Source: Clostridium sp. UBA6640 (GTDB lineage: Bacteria > Bacillota > Clostridia > Clostridiales > Clostridiaceae). From it: a DNA stretch of 19,793 nt. The position numbers and the translations under genes are program-made. The notes under the pieces are model-generated. The model saw nothing but the letters and a program-made list of their open reading frames with translations. It was not told the DNA's origin and did no database searches. Position 1 is the first letter of the stretch. The number at the start of each line of letters is the position of its first letter. This document shows, piece after piece, positions 8,228 through 16,518 of the stretch. The stretch is taken from NCBI RefSeq assembly GCF_002455975.1, contig NZ_DKLM01000050.1, positions 26,491-46,283 of the forward strand. Direction: 5' to 3'.

Positions 8228-8701
8228 TTATTTATATACCACTTCAAACTCTTCACATACTACTTCCATATCTTCATTAAATTCTTTTCCTATTTCTTTT
8301 AATTCATCTTTAAAATATATTCGATGAACATTTCTCCAATAGTCTAAGGATTTATCACCTTCACCTTCTATTGAAGCAAATTTTTCTGTTACATCTTTAA
8401 AAGGTATAATTTCTATTTTAGTAGTTTTAATAATACATTTAGCAATACCTTGCCAATTAATAATTATGCTATGTTCACCAGCTTTTGGTAGTTCTTCTCC
8501 TTCTTCTTTATACCAATAGTGCAAAGAAGCTGTTCCTCTTTTTGTTCCTTGTAAAACAAGTTCTGCTAACTCATCGGCAGATTTCTCATCATTACAAAAA
8601 TGCCAAGCAGTATAGCTTTTTTTCGTAGTTTCCTCATCCTCACCTAAAGTCTTTAAATAACTTAACCACATTTCTTTTACTGAAACATCATATTTACACA
8701 T
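8228..8701 (-). CDS. ASCH domain protein
   Basis: 157 residues. The segment from about 45 to 135 contains the ASCH pattern: ELVLQGTKRGTASLHYW (GTKR-T signature), then HSIIINWQGIAKCIIKTTKI and a FKDVTEKFASIEGEGDKSLDYW stretch typical of this group. ASCH is a PUA-like beta-barrel expected to bind RNA or nucleotides. One family member (E. coli YqfB) is an N4-acetylcytidine amidohydrolase, and ribonuclease activity is reported for another; neither can be assigned here. The ATG at 8701 has GGGGAAGAGG just upstream. The zapA terminator ends only 26 nt before the start, leaving almost no room for a promoter, so expression may depend on read-through from zapA. Confidence 0.85.
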   Translation of the reverse strand: MCKYDVSVKEMWLSYLKTLGEDEETTKKSYTAWHFCNDEKSADELAELVLQGTKRGTASLHYWYKEEGEELPKAGEHSIIINWQGIAKCIIKTTKIEIIPFKDVTEKFASIEGEGDKSLDYWRNVHRIYFKDELKEIGKEFNEDMEVVCEEFEVVYK

Positions 8702-8727
8702 AACCTCTTCCCCTTTATTTACAATAA

Positions 8728-8762
8728 TTTAACCTCCATATTTCTAAGAACTGGAGGTTAAA
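8728..8762 (-). terminator. Terminator of zapA
   Basis: An 11-bp perfect stem (8728-8738 with 8752-8762) and a 13-nt loop, 19 nt past the zapA stop. The downstream tract on the minus strand (AATTATTG) is weak in T, so termination may be partial. Confidence 0.65.
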
Positions 8763-8781
8763 GATTTCATTTTTATCACAG

Positions 8782-9396
8782 CTATTCTTTAACTTTTAAT
8801 AGCGGATTCTTTTTTAATTTTTCTCTTATTAACTCTTCATTTTTATTATCTAATTCTTCGGCTAATTCTTTTATATTTCTAGTTTTATCACAAATATCTG
8901 ATCTTAATTCTCTATTTCTAGTTGCCAGCTTTTTATTTAGCATAGTAAGCTTTTCATTTTCATTTTTTATTTCTTTTGAAACCTCTGTCATAACCTCCAT
9001 CTCAGAATCAATTTTTCGCATTTCTTCTTTTAATCTAAGATCTTGGTTATCAGACAAATTTTCAACTTGCTCTTGAAGCCCCTTGTTAATATCCTCTAAA
9101 GATTCAATCTGTTTTTTCATTTGCTCTAATTCTGAAATTAAAATCTTATTGTCATTGGCCGCTTTTGTGTAGTTTTCAGATAACCTTTCGTAACTTTCTT
9201 TATTCTTTAAAAGTTCATCTCCCATATTTAAAGCAGCTAATATAGTGGCATCCCCTGGGCCTAACTTAGAATTGTTTTCCATTAAGGTGCGAATACGTTT
9301 GTCCACAAGTTTGGCTACCATATGTAAATATTCATCATTTTCTTCACCTTTTAAATTATATTCCATACCATTTATTTTAACTGTTATAATGTTCAC
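8782..9396 (-). CDS. zapA: ZapA, cell division Z-ring protein with extended coiled coil
   Basis: 204 residues. The first 80 or so form the ZapA globular and dimer region: (M)NIITVKINGMEYNLKGEENDEYLHMVAKLVDKR, then PGDATILAALNMGDELLK. ZapA binds FtsZ and bundles protofilaments at the division site in the cytoplasm. Residues about 75-190 are highly charged heptad-like sequence, a long coiled coil, whereas Bacillus ZapA is only about 85 residues. Long C-terminal extensions occur in clostridial ZapA. The start is GTG 9396, with GAGGG 7 nt upstream. The neighbours pheT upstream and ASCH downstream are separated by terminators. Confidence 0.9.
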   Translation of the reverse strand: MNIITVKINGMEYNLKGEENDEYLHMVAKLVDKRIRTLMENNSKLGPGDATILAALNMGDELLKNKESYERLSENYTKAANDNKILISELEQMKKQIESLEDINKGLQEQVENLSDNQDLRLKEEMRKIDSEMEVMTEVSKEIKNENEKLTMLNKKLATRNRELRSDICDKTRNIKELAEELDNKNEELIREKLKKNPLLKVKE

Positions 9397-9429
9397 TAAA
9401 ACACCCTCTTAAAGATTATAGTTGTTCTT

Positions 9430-9458
9430 ATTTTAACATAAAACCCTCATGAAATAAA
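9430..9458 (-). promoter_or_regulatory. Candidate zapA promoter (extended -10)
   Basis: On the minus strand, TTTATT (9458-9453), a 17-nt spacer and TAAAAT (9435-9430), with TG one base before the -10 hexamer. The -35 is poor and the call leans on the extended -10. It lies about 35 nt upstream of the GTG start, beyond the pheT terminator. Confidence 0.4.
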
Positions 9459-9593
9459 CCAAAACAATAAAATATTGCTATAATTTCCACTGTTTTCTTG
9501 ATTATTCTCTAGTTTAACCTATTTTCCTTGAAGTCAATAAATATTACTTTTAATATTTATCTAAAAAGTTTATAATTGATTTTTTTACATAAA

Positions 9594-9620
9594 AAGAAAA
9601 GTGACTAAATCACTTTTCTT
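9594..9620 (-). terminator. Terminator of pheST
   Basis: An 11-bp perfect stem (9594-9604 with 9610-9620) and a 5-nt loop, followed on the minus strand by TTTTTATG. It lies 20 nt past the pheT stop. Confidence 0.85.
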
Positions 9621-9640
9621 AAAAATTATCTATTCATTGA

Positions 9641-12025
9641 TTAAATCTGTCTTAACTCCGCACCTAATTTATGCTCTAATGCTCTTAAAATTTTATCATG
9701 AACCTTATTAACTTCATTATCTGTTAAAGTTTTTTCTTTATTTCTATATACTATTGAATAAGCAATGCTCTTCTTACCTTCTGGTATTTGCTTACCTTTA
9801 TACACATCAAATAATTTAACACTTTCTAATATGCTTCCACCTTGTTTTTTAATAGTATCTTCTATTTCTTGAACCAATATCTCATCTTCAACTAAAAGTG
9901 CTATATCTCTAGTTACTGCTGGGAATTTTGGTAGTGATACATATTTTTTATCAACTTTAGCATGTTTTAATAATATATCTAAATTTAGTTCAGATACATA
10001 GCATCTTACATCCATATCATAGTTGCTTGCTACATCAGGATGTACCTCACCTACAACACCTATGTATTCTTTTCCTATGTATAGTGCAGCAGTTTTTCCT
10101 GGATGAAAGCTTGGATTCTCTGCTTCTCTCTTAAAGATTACATTTTCAATTCCTAATTCTTCGATTACATTTTCAACTACTCCCTTAATATCCAAATAAT
10201 CGATATCTCCATACATTGAAAGTGTAACTATATTTCTTTCTTCTGGAAGCTTATTTTCATCTTCACTAGGAATATATATCTTTCCTATTTCAAACAATCT
10301 TGCTTCTTCATTACTCTTACTATAATTTCTTGATAATGCCTCCATAGCAGATGCTAATGTAGTAGTTCTCATTATACTAAAATCTTCACCTAAAGGATTT
10401 TTAATTGAAATAGCCTTTCTTAAGCTACTATCTTCAGAAAGTAATAATCTATTGAAAATTTTTGGACTTACGAAAGAATAGCTTATAGATTGATTTAATC
10501 CACTGTTTATTAATGAATCTACAACCTTTTCTTCAAGTTTTTGTTTTTCACTTCTTCCGCTTTTTGTAGCTTCACATAATGCTATTGTAGAAGGTACATT
10601 GTTATAACCATAAATCCTTACTATTTCTTCTGCAATATCTTCTTTAATGTTAATATCACTTCTAAAAGTAGGAGATTTTACAACTAATATATCCTCCTTA
10701 ATTTCTGTAGCTAAATCTAATCTATCTAAATACTCTTTCATCTCTTCTTTAGGTATATCAATACCTAAAAATTTATTAATCCAATTTGAATCTACTTCTA
10801 AGTAATGTGGAGTTTTAGGCTCTGGATAAATATCTATTACTCCCTCCATTATTTCTCCCGCATTTAATTCATTCACTAATGAAGCAACTCTAGCTACTGC
10901 GATTTCACATAAATTAGGATCTAGATCTTTCTCAAATTTAGTTGAAGCCTCTGTTCTTAAGTTTAGTTTCTTAGATGATTTCCTTACATTGATGCCATCA
11001 AAATTTGCACATTCTAAGATAACCATTTCAGTATCTTCTTTTATTTCTGAGTTCAATCCTCCCATTATTCCTGCAAGCCCAACAGTTCTTTCTCCATCTT
11101 TAATACATAGTATATCACTATCTAAAGTTCTTTCTATTTCATCTAAAGTAGTAAATTTTTCCCCATTTTTAGCTCTTTCAACTACAATAGTTTTGCCTGC
11201 TATTTCTCTTGCATCATAAGCATGTAATGGCTGACCAAGTTCTAGCATAACAAAATTTGTTATATCAACAATGTTATTTATAGGTCTAACTCCTGCCTCT
11301 AACAGTCTTTCTTGCATCCATTGTGGTGATGGCTCTATTTTTACATTTTTAATCCCTTTTAGCATAAACCTTCTACAAAGATCATCTTTTATTTCTACAT
11401 TATAATCATCTTTAACATTTTCATTACAAGCAGAAGTGTATTCTAAGTTAGGCATTTTATAAGTAGTTCCTAATGTTGCTGCTGTTTCTCTAGCTATTCC
11501 TATAACACTTAAACAATCTGCTCTATTAGACGTAATTTCAAATTCTATTACTGCGCTTCCTATGTTAATTACTTCTTTAATATCTACTCCTACTTTGGTA
11601 TCTTGTGGTAGTATCATAAGACCATGAACTGGTTCATCTCCTGCTATCCCAAGTTCTTCTTCTGAACAGAACATACCATTAGATACCACACCTCTTAATT
11701 TACCTTTTTTAATTTTAAGTCCACCATGTAATGTTGACCCATGTAATGCTACAGGAACTATGTCTTGTTCTTTCATGTTTGTAGCTGCAGTTACTATTTG
11801 AATTGGTTCTTCAGCCTTTATATCAACTTGACAAACCACAAGTTTTTCTGCATCTGGATGTCTATCTATTTTTATTATCTTTCCTGTTACTACATTTGAT
11901 ATCTCTTCTCCTGAAACAACTACCTCTTCTACCTTAGAGCCAGATAGTGTTAACCTATCTCCTAACTCCTTAGGGGAAATATTTATATCAACATAATCTT
12001 TAAGCCATTTAACTGGAACTTTCAT
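9641..12025 (-). CDS. pheT: Phenylalanyl-tRNA synthetase beta subunit
   Basis: 794 residues, full family length. Domains in order: N-terminal MKVPVKWLKDYVDI, EMAP/OB tRNA-binding domain about 40-150, B3/B4 editing domain about 205-385, B5 domain about 400-470, the catalytic-like core, and the C-terminal anticodon-binding FDX-ACB domain about 700-794 starting near LPKFPAVTRDIALLVED. It forms the alpha2-beta2 enzyme with PheS, charging tRNA-Phe in the cytoplasm and editing mischarged Tyr. The start ATG has an ideal AAAGGAGG site. It lies 24 nt after pheS, both under the T-box leader at 13224-13475, and ends in a strong terminator. No missing domains seen. Confidence 0.97.
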   Translation of the reverse strand: MKVPVKWLKDYVDINISPKELGDRLTLSGSKVEEVVVSGEEISNVVTGKIIKIDRHPDAEKLVVCQVDIKAEEPIQIVTAATNMKEQDIVPVALHGSTLHGGLKIKKGKLRGVVSNGMFCSEEELGIAGDEPVHGLMILPQDTKVGVDIKEVINIGSAVIEFEITSNRADCLSVIGIARETAATLGTTYKMPNLEYTSACNENVKDDYNVEIKDDLCRRFMLKGIKNVKIEPSPQWMQERLLEAGVRPINNIVDITNFVMLELGQPLHAYDAREIAGKTIVVERAKNGEKFTTLDEIERTLDSDILCIKDGERTVGLAGIMGGLNSEIKEDTEMVILECANFDGINVRKSSKKLNLRTEASTKFEKDLDPNLCEIAVARVASLVNELNAGEIMEGVIDIYPEPKTPHYLEVDSNWINKFLGIDIPKEEMKEYLDRLDLATEIKEDILVVKSPTFRSDINIKEDIAEEIVRIYGYNNVPSTIALCEATKSGRSEKQKLEEKVVDSLINSGLNQSISYSFVSPKIFNRLLLSEDSSLRKAISIKNPLGEDFSIMRTTTLASAMEALSRNYSKSNEEARLFEIGKIYIPSEDENKLPEERNIVTLSMYGDIDYLDIKGVVENVIEELGIENVIFKREAENPSFHPGKTAALYIGKEYIGVVGEVHPDVASNYDMDVRCYVSELNLDILLKHAKVDKKYVSLPKFPAVTRDIALLVEDEILVQEIEDTIKKQGGSILESVKLFDVYKGKQIPEGKKSIAYSIVYRNKEKTLTDNEVNKVHDKILRALEHKLGAELRQI

Positions 12026-12049
12026 TGGTAATCCTCCTTTAACATTGTA

Positions 12050-13066
12050 TTAAAATTGATTTAAAAATCTCATATCACTTTCATATAATAATCTAATATC
12101 ATCAATTCCATATTTTTGCATAACCATTCTATCAAGACCAAATCCAAAAGCAAATCCACTATAAACTTCTGGATCAATTCCACAATTTCTTAGAACCTGT
12201 GGATGCACCATACCACATCCTAGTATTTCTATCCATCCACTTCCTTTGCAAACCCTACATCCTTCACCATTACAAACAAAGCAAGTAGCATCCATTTCTG
12301 CTGAAGGTTCAGTAAATGGGAAATGATGTGGTCTAAACTTAGTTTCAACATCTCCAAACATCTTCTTAGTAAATAATTCTAAAGTTCCTTTTAAATCTGC
12401 AAAAGTTATTCCTTTATCTATAACCAATCCTTCTATTTGATAGAATATTGGTGAATGAGTAGCATCAGCTGCATCTGAACGATAAACCTTTCCAGGCGCT
12501 ATCATTTTTATTGGCGGTTTTTGGTTCTCCATTGTTCTAATTTGTATTGGAGAAGTTTGAGTTCTTAAAACTATGTTATCGTTTATATAAAAAGTATCCT
12601 GTTCTCCTCTAGCTGGATGATCTTTAGGTATATTTAATGCTTCAAAGTTATAATAATCTTTTTCTACTTCTGGTCCTTCTTCTATAGAAAATCCCATTGA
12701 TAAAAATATCTCATTAATTTTTTCTAAAGTTAAATCAAGTGGATGTCTATTACCTATGATTTGCTTTTTGCCTGGCATAGAAATATCAATTATTTCACTT
12801 TGTAGTCTTTTTTCTTTTTCTTTATTTTTGATTTCTTCAGTTGCCTTAGTTATAGCATTTTCTAATGTTTCTCTTACTTCATTAGCAACCTTACCTACAA
12901 GTGGTCTTTCTTCTGCTGATAAGCCTCCCATTCCTCTTAATATTTGAGTAAGCTCTCCTTTTTTTCCTAAATATTTTACTCTAATGTTTTCAAGTTGAAC
13001 CTTCTCAACAGCAGTCTTCAATTCATTTAAAGCAGAAAGCTTAATATCTTCTAATTTTTCTCTCAT
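12050..13066 (-). CDS. pheS: Phenylalanyl-tRNA synthetase alpha subunit
   Basis: From ATG 13066 the protein is 338 residues, starting MREKLEDIK as other PheS do. AAAGGAG lies 8 nt upstream. The in-frame ATG six codons earlier has no ribosome-binding site. Residues 1-90 are the N-terminal coiled coil, and the rest is the class II catalytic core: motif 2 around GKVYRSDAADATHSPIFYQ 192-210, FTEPSAEMD 251-259 and motif 3 GFAFGFGLDR 304-313. A four-Cys cluster (C262, C265, C270, C273), as in Bacillus PheS, could bind zinc. It activates phenylalanine and passes it to tRNA-Phe together with PheT. Expression is expected to rise when tRNA-Phe is uncharged, through the T-box upstream. Confidence 0.97.
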   Translation of the reverse strand: MREKLEDIKLSALNELKTAVEKVQLENIRVKYLGKKGELTQILRGMGGLSAEERPLVGKVANEVRETLENAITKATEEIKNKEKEKRLQSEIIDISMPGKKQIIGNRHPLDLTLEKINEIFLSMGFSIEEGPEVEKDYYNFEALNIPKDHPARGEQDTFYINDNIVLRTQTSPIQIRTMENQKPPIKMIAPGKVYRSDAADATHSPIFYQIEGLVIDKGITFADLKGTLELFTKKMFGDVETKFRPHHFPFTEPSAEMDATCFVCNGEGCRVCKGSGWIEILGCGMVHPQVLRNCGIDPEVYSGFAFGFGLDRMVMQKYGIDDIRLLYESDMRFLNQF

Positions 13067-13170
13067 TTTAAAATCTCCTTTCATATTTTTCTTATAATTA
13101 ATAATTATTACCTTTTATCAATTCTCAAATAACAATGATTAATTAAAATTCTTAGATAACATTAATTTTA

Positions 13171-13206
13171 TTGAATAATGTATATCTTTTAATATAAATT
13201 ATTCAA
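13171..13206 (-). repeat. AT-only imperfect hairpin in the pheS leader, between T-box terminator and gene
   Basis: A 9-bp stem (13171-13179 with 13198-13206), a 1x1 mismatch (13180/13197), then 5 bp (13181-13185 with 13192-13196) around a 6-nt loop. It lies in the 139-nt AT-rich stretch separating the T-box terminator from pheS. Apart from this and the pheS ribosome-binding site I see nothing in 13085-13223. Could be an mRNA structure or chance in AT-rich DNA. Confidence 0.4.
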
Positions 13207-13223
13207 AATATATATTAAAAAAT

Positions 13224-13475
13224 AAAAAAACCGCCCCTAAAAAAGGGACGGAATATCCGCGGTACCACCCTAATTGGACTATAAAATAGACCCTCTTAGT
13301 AAATTTATCGATTTTAATCGCTAATCATTACTTATAGTTTAATGAAAACTATTTTCACAATTAGAACTCAAGAGTGAACTTCAGCATAAATTCATCATAT
13401 AAAGGCTTTCAATCTATGACCTTTACTCCCTGTATGTAACCTTATACCTACTCTCTCCTTCACAGTTTAAAATAT
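13224..13475 (-). promoter_or_regulatory. Phe-specific T-box leader controlling pheST
   Basis: The minus strand carries the T-box antiterminator motif AGGGTGGTACCGCG (13271-13258). It is followed by a terminator, CCGTCCC (13251-13245) pairing with GGGGCGG (13237-13231) plus seven T (13230-13224). Upstream is a Stem I region. An AGTA loop motif follows GGAGAG, GGTATAA can pair with TTATGCT, and the 3' loop reads GAAG-UUC-A before CUCUU. The UUC at 13378-13376 is thus the specifier codon for phenylalanine, matching the genes downstream. By the known mechanism, uncharged tRNA-Phe binds the specifier and the T-box bulge and lets pheST be transcribed. Exact 5' and Stem I boundaries are approximate. 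Confidence 0.93.
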
Positions 13476-13496
13476 TAAATTTTTAATTTAAGACCT

Positions 13497-13525
13497 ATTA
13501 TACCTATGTTTGCATAAAATTTCAA
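13497..13525 (-). promoter_or_regulatory. SigA promoter of the pheST T-box unit
   Basis: On the minus strand, TTGAAA (13525-13520), 17 nt, and perfect TATAAT (13502-13497). It lies 3 nt past the stop codon of the methyltransferase gene and about 20 nt before the T-box leader, so pheST has its own start of transcription. Confidence 0.85.
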
Positions 13526-13527
13526 TA

Positions 13528-14313
13528 CTATTTAATAACATTCTTTTGTCTTACAGACTCATACATCATAATAGATGCAGCAACTGATGCATTTAATGAC
13601 TCTGCACCGCCAGGCATAGGAATTTTAACTTTTTCATCAGAAAGCTCATATACTTCTCTGCTAATTCCACTACCTTCATTTCCCACAGAAATAATGCACT
13701 TACCACTTAAATCTATATCATAAAAGTTGTTATTTGTATCAAGAGAACTTGTAATAAGCTTATAACCTTTATTTTTTAATTCTTTAACAATAGTTAAATC
13801 CTTATCTTCTATAATAGGAATATTAAATATAGATCCCATAGTTGAGCGCAGGGTTTTTTCATTATATACATCTACTGTACCTTTAGTTAATATAATTCCT
13901 AGCCCATCTGCTGCATGAGCAGTTCTTATAATTGTACCTAAATTTCCTGGATCTTGCACCTTATCTACTAATACATAAAATCCGTCACAGTATTTTAAAT
14001 CAAGAACTTTATTCTCTACTACTGCAATTACCCCTTGCGGTGTTTCAGTGCTAGTTAGAGTTTTAAAAACTATATCACTTACAGTATAAATCTCAGCATT
14101 ACATTGATGTATACTTATATATTTCTCATAGTATTCTTTATCTGCATTTTCATTTATAAAAATATATTTTACATTAAAGGATGACTTTAATGCTTCTTCA
14201 ATAAATCTAAAGCCTTCAACTAAAAAAGCCTTATTTTCCAATCTATGCTTTTTTTCCTTTAATTTCTTTATTTGCTTTATTAGTGAATTCTCTTTGCTAC
14301 TAATATATTGCAA
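13528..14313 (-). CDS. SpoU/TrmH-family RNA 2'-O-methyltransferase (YsgA-like)
   Basis: 261 residues. Residues 1-95 form the L7Ae-like RNA-binding domain of rRNA SpoU enzymes (ISSKENSLIKQIKKLKEKK, FLVEGFRFIEEAL). The trefoil-knot SAM domain follows with motif 1 NLGTIIRTA 124-132 (Arg130), motif 2 GNEGSGIS 211-218 and motif 3 IPMPGGAESLNASVAASI 231-248; all are intact. It transfers a methyl group to a ribose 2'-OH in RNA, most likely 23S rRNA. The target nucleotide is not predictable. Its place just upstream of pheST matches ysgA in Bacillus subtilis. It starts 11 nt after trkA and probably shares the K+ transporter transcript. Confidence 0.92.
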   Translation of the reverse strand: MQYISSKENSLIKQIKKLKEKKHRLENKAFLVEGFRFIEEALKSSFNVKYIFINENADKEYYEKYISIHQCNAEIYTVSDIVFKTLTSTETPQGVIAVVENKVLDLKYCDGFYVLVDKVQDPGNLGTIIRTAHAADGLGIILTKGTVDVYNEKTLRSTMGSIFNIPIIEDKDLTIVKELKNKGYKLITSSLDTNNNFYDIDLSGKCIISVGNEGSGISREVYELSDEKVKIPMPGGAESLNASVAASIMMYESVRQKNVIK

Positions 14314-14324
14314 ATTATCTTCTC

Positions 14325-14984
14325 CTATCTTACTAACTTTTCTATATTATTTAGCTCTTGATTTCCACCAATAGCTACGATTATGTCATTAGCCTGAATA
14401 ATTTCATCAGCAGAAGGCGAAACATCTATTTCATTATTTCTCTTTATAGCCATAACATTTATTCCATATTCTGCTCTTAAATTAAGATCTTTTAAGCTTT
14501 TTTCATGCCATTCCTGTGGACTTACAACCTCAGCAATACTAAAGTCTGGTGATAGTTCGATATAGTCTAGTATATTTGAAGAGCATAAATTGTGTGCAAC
14601 TCTTACTCCCATATCTCTCTCTGGAAATATAACTCTATTTGCTCCAATTTTATATAATACTTTAGCATGAAGTGCATTATTAGCTTTTGTAATTATATGC
14701 TTAACGCCTAACTCTTTAACAAGTAGCGTAGATAATATACTGGCTTGAATATCTGAACCTATACTTATAATGGCAACATCAAAATTCCCAACTCCTAAAG
14801 CTCTTAAGCTTTGCTCGTCATTTGCATCAACTTGAACTGCATGAGTTACTTTTTCTGATATATTTTGTACAACTTCCTCATCAACATCAACTGCCAATAC
14901 ATCATTCCCTAATGAGTATAATGTTTCTGCTACAGATGTGCCAAATCTTCCTAATCCAATTACAATAAATTGCTTTTTAATCAT
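14325..14984 (-). CDS. ktrA: K+ uptake regulatory subunit, RCK domain (KtrA/TrkA type)
   Basis: 219 residues from ATG 14984, with AAGGTGG upstream. A GTG three codons earlier is also in frame but overlaps that site. The N-terminal RCK_N Rossmann domain has GLGRFG 10-15 and an acidic end to strand 2 (VDVDEE, Asp33/Asp35), fitting nucleotide (NAD/ATP/ADP) binding. RCK_C spans about 134-219. KtrA forms a cytoplasmic octameric ring that gates the KtrB/TrkH channel in response to nucleotides; in Bacillus c-di-AMP binds RCK_C. The start lies 12 nt past the trkH stop, so translation is probably coupled. The single-RCK length is KtrA-like, not E. coli TrkA-like (two RCK units). Confidence 0.93.
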   Translation of the reverse strand: MIKKQFIVIGLGRFGTSVAETLYSLGNDVLAVDVDEEVVQNISEKVTHAVQVDANDEQSLRALGVGNFDVAIISIGSDIQASILSTLLVKELGVKHIITKANNALHAKVLYKIGANRVIFPERDMGVRVAHNLCSSNILDYIELSPDFSIAEVVSPQEWHEKSLKDLNLRAEYGINVMAIKRNNEIDVSPSADEIIQANDIIVAIGGNQELNNIEKLVR

Positions 14985-14996
14985 AAATTCCACCTT

Positions 14997-16364
14997 CTAC
15001 CCAACTAATATTTTATCTTCCGGATACTTTATAGCTAAAGCTTTCTTACGCTTATTAATTGAAATTGCTAAAACTAATGTTAATGGTCCTAATCTACCAG
15101 CATACATAGTTAATGCTACAATTATTTTTCCTATAACACTTAACTTTTGAGTTAATCCTAATGTGGATCCAACTGTTCCAAAAGCTGAAGTTGCTTCAAA
15201 TATATAATATTCAAAAGGCATGCCAGTTTGATGCTCTGTAATAGAAAGAAGTACTGTTACCGTTATAACTAAACCTAAGGCTATAATCATAATAGAAAAC
15301 GCCTTATAAACCATCTCCTTACTTACTTTCCTTTTAAATATCTCTGTATCTTCCCGCCCTTTAATAACCGATTTAACCGTCATATATAATATGCCGGCAG
15401 TTGTTGTTTTTAATCCACCTGCTGTTGATCCTGGTGAACCTCCAATAAACATCAATATAATAGTTAAAAAAATAGATGGTATAGTCATATCTGCTAAAGA
15501 TATAGAGTTAAATCCTGCTGTTCTAGGACTAACTGATGCAAAAATTGATGCTAATATTCTATCCTTAAAGCCCATTCCTTTCATTGTACCTTCATTAGAA
15601 AATTCAAATAAAAAGAATAAAACTGCACCACCTATTATTAATGCAATAGTCATAGATATTACTAATTTTGAATGAAGTGATAACTTTTTAATATTCTTGT
15701 AATTATATATCTCATTCCAAACATAAAATCCTAATCCACCTATAACTATAAGAGCTGATATAGTGAAAATTATAACTACATTTCCATTATAATTAATTAA
15801 ACTATTAAAATTACCCATCAGATCAAAACCTGCATTACAAAAGGCTGAAACAGAATGGAATATACTATAGAAAATTCCTTTTGAGAATCCAAATTCAGGG
15901 ATAAATTGAGTGCTCAATAAAAGTGCTCCTAATCCTTCTATAGAAAAAGTAAATATTAATATGTATTTTGCTAATTTAACTATACCTTGAAGAGATGTCG
16001 AATTCATAGCTTCCTGCATTACTAATCTCTCTTTCAAGGTGATTCTTTTACCTATGATTAATGATAGCATAGTAGCAAAAGACATAAATCCTAGTCCTCC
16101 AATTTGGATAAGCATCATAATTACTGTTTTACCAAAATAACTCCAATGGGTTCCTGTATCTACTGTTATAAGTCCTGTTACACACACTGCTGAAGTAGAT
16201 GTAAATATACAGTCTAAAAAAGGTGTATATACTCTAGCATTTGTTGATATAGGCAGCGCTAATAACATTGCGCCTAAAAATATAATAACTGCATACCCAA
16301 TGGCCAGTATCTGCATAGGAGTAAATTGTCTCTTTTTCAAAACATCTTTCATTTTTAATTCCAC
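14997..16364 (-). CDS. ktrB: K+ transporter membrane subunit (KtrB/TrkH type), GTG start
   Basis: 455 residues, polytopic inner-membrane protein with four M1-P-M2 repeats. The four selectivity-filter segments are VTGL 62-65, NAGF 177-180, TAGF 282-285 and TVGS 397-400, each with its conserved Gly. The intramembrane gate loop is GGSPGSTAGGLKTTT 308-322, and YAGRLGPLT 421-429 is typical near the C-terminus. It passes K+ (perhaps with Na+) into the cell under control of KtrA. I choose GTG 16364 because GAGGTG lies 6 nt upstream. The TTG at 16379 would overlap that site, and ATG 16352 is too distant. It is first gene of the ktrB-ktrA-methyltransferase run, with a candidate promoter at 16434-16462. 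Confidence 0.94.
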   Translation of the reverse strand: MELKMKDVLKKRQFTPMQILAIGYAVIIFLGAMLLALPISTNARVYTPFLDCIFTSTSAVCVTGLITVDTGTHWSYFGKTVIMMLIQIGGLGFMSFATMLSLIIGKRITLKERLVMQEAMNSTSLQGIVKLAKYILIFTFSIEGLGALLLSTQFIPEFGFSKGIFYSIFHSVSAFCNAGFDLMGNFNSLINYNGNVVIIFTISALIVIGGLGFYVWNEIYNYKNIKKLSLHSKLVISMTIALIIGGAVLFFLFEFSNEGTMKGMGFKDRILASIFASVSPRTAGFNSISLADMTIPSIFLTIILMFIGGSPGSTAGGLKTTTAGILYMTVKSVIKGREDTEIFKRKVSKEMVYKAFSIMIIALGLVITVTVLLSITEHQTGMPFEYYIFEATSAFGTVGSTLGLTQKLSVIGKIIVALTMYAGRLGPLTLVLAISINKRKKALAIKYPEDKILVG

Positions 16365-16433
16365 TAAAAAACACCTCAATTCTCTCTCTATTTAAACTAT
16401 AGCCATTTCCATTATATATCTTTTTTTTAATAT

Positions 16434-16462
16434 ATTATAGTATTTCCATATTAATATTTAAA
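16434..16462 (-). promoter_or_regulatory. Candidate promoter for ktrB-ktrA
   Basis: On the minus strand, TTTAAA (16462-16457), 17 nt, and perfect TATAAT (16439-16434). It gives a leader of about 60 nt before the GTG start, too short for a ydaO-type c-di-AMP riboswitch. The -35 matches 4 of 6. Confidence 0.5.
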
Positions 16463-16478
16463 ATTAGTGTATAATACA

Positions 16479-16503
16479 AAAATGTAGCCTATGGCTACAT
16501 TTT
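16479..16503 (-). terminator. Terminator of infC-rpmI-rplT
   Basis: An 11-bp perfect stem (16479-16489 with 16493-16503) and a 3-nt loop. The minus strand continues with T then GTATTATAC. It lies 15 nt past the rplT stop. Confidence 0.85.
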
Positions 16504-16518
16504 AAAGTTAATATTAAA

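Noticed and set aside
8136..8327. Plus-strand open frame overlapping the ASCH gene end
   Set aside because: It covers the ASCH terminator and antisense of its 3' end, with no ribosome-binding site or recognisable protein.
13231..13251. GGGACGG resembling the transposase-associated repeat core
   Set aside because: It is the 5' arm of the T-box terminator and pairs with GGGGCGG; the flanks do not match the 25-bp repeat.
16365..16518. c-di-AMP (ydaO) riboswitch upstream of ktrB
   Set aside because: The leader is only about 60 nt from the candidate promoter, and no conserved motif is visible.
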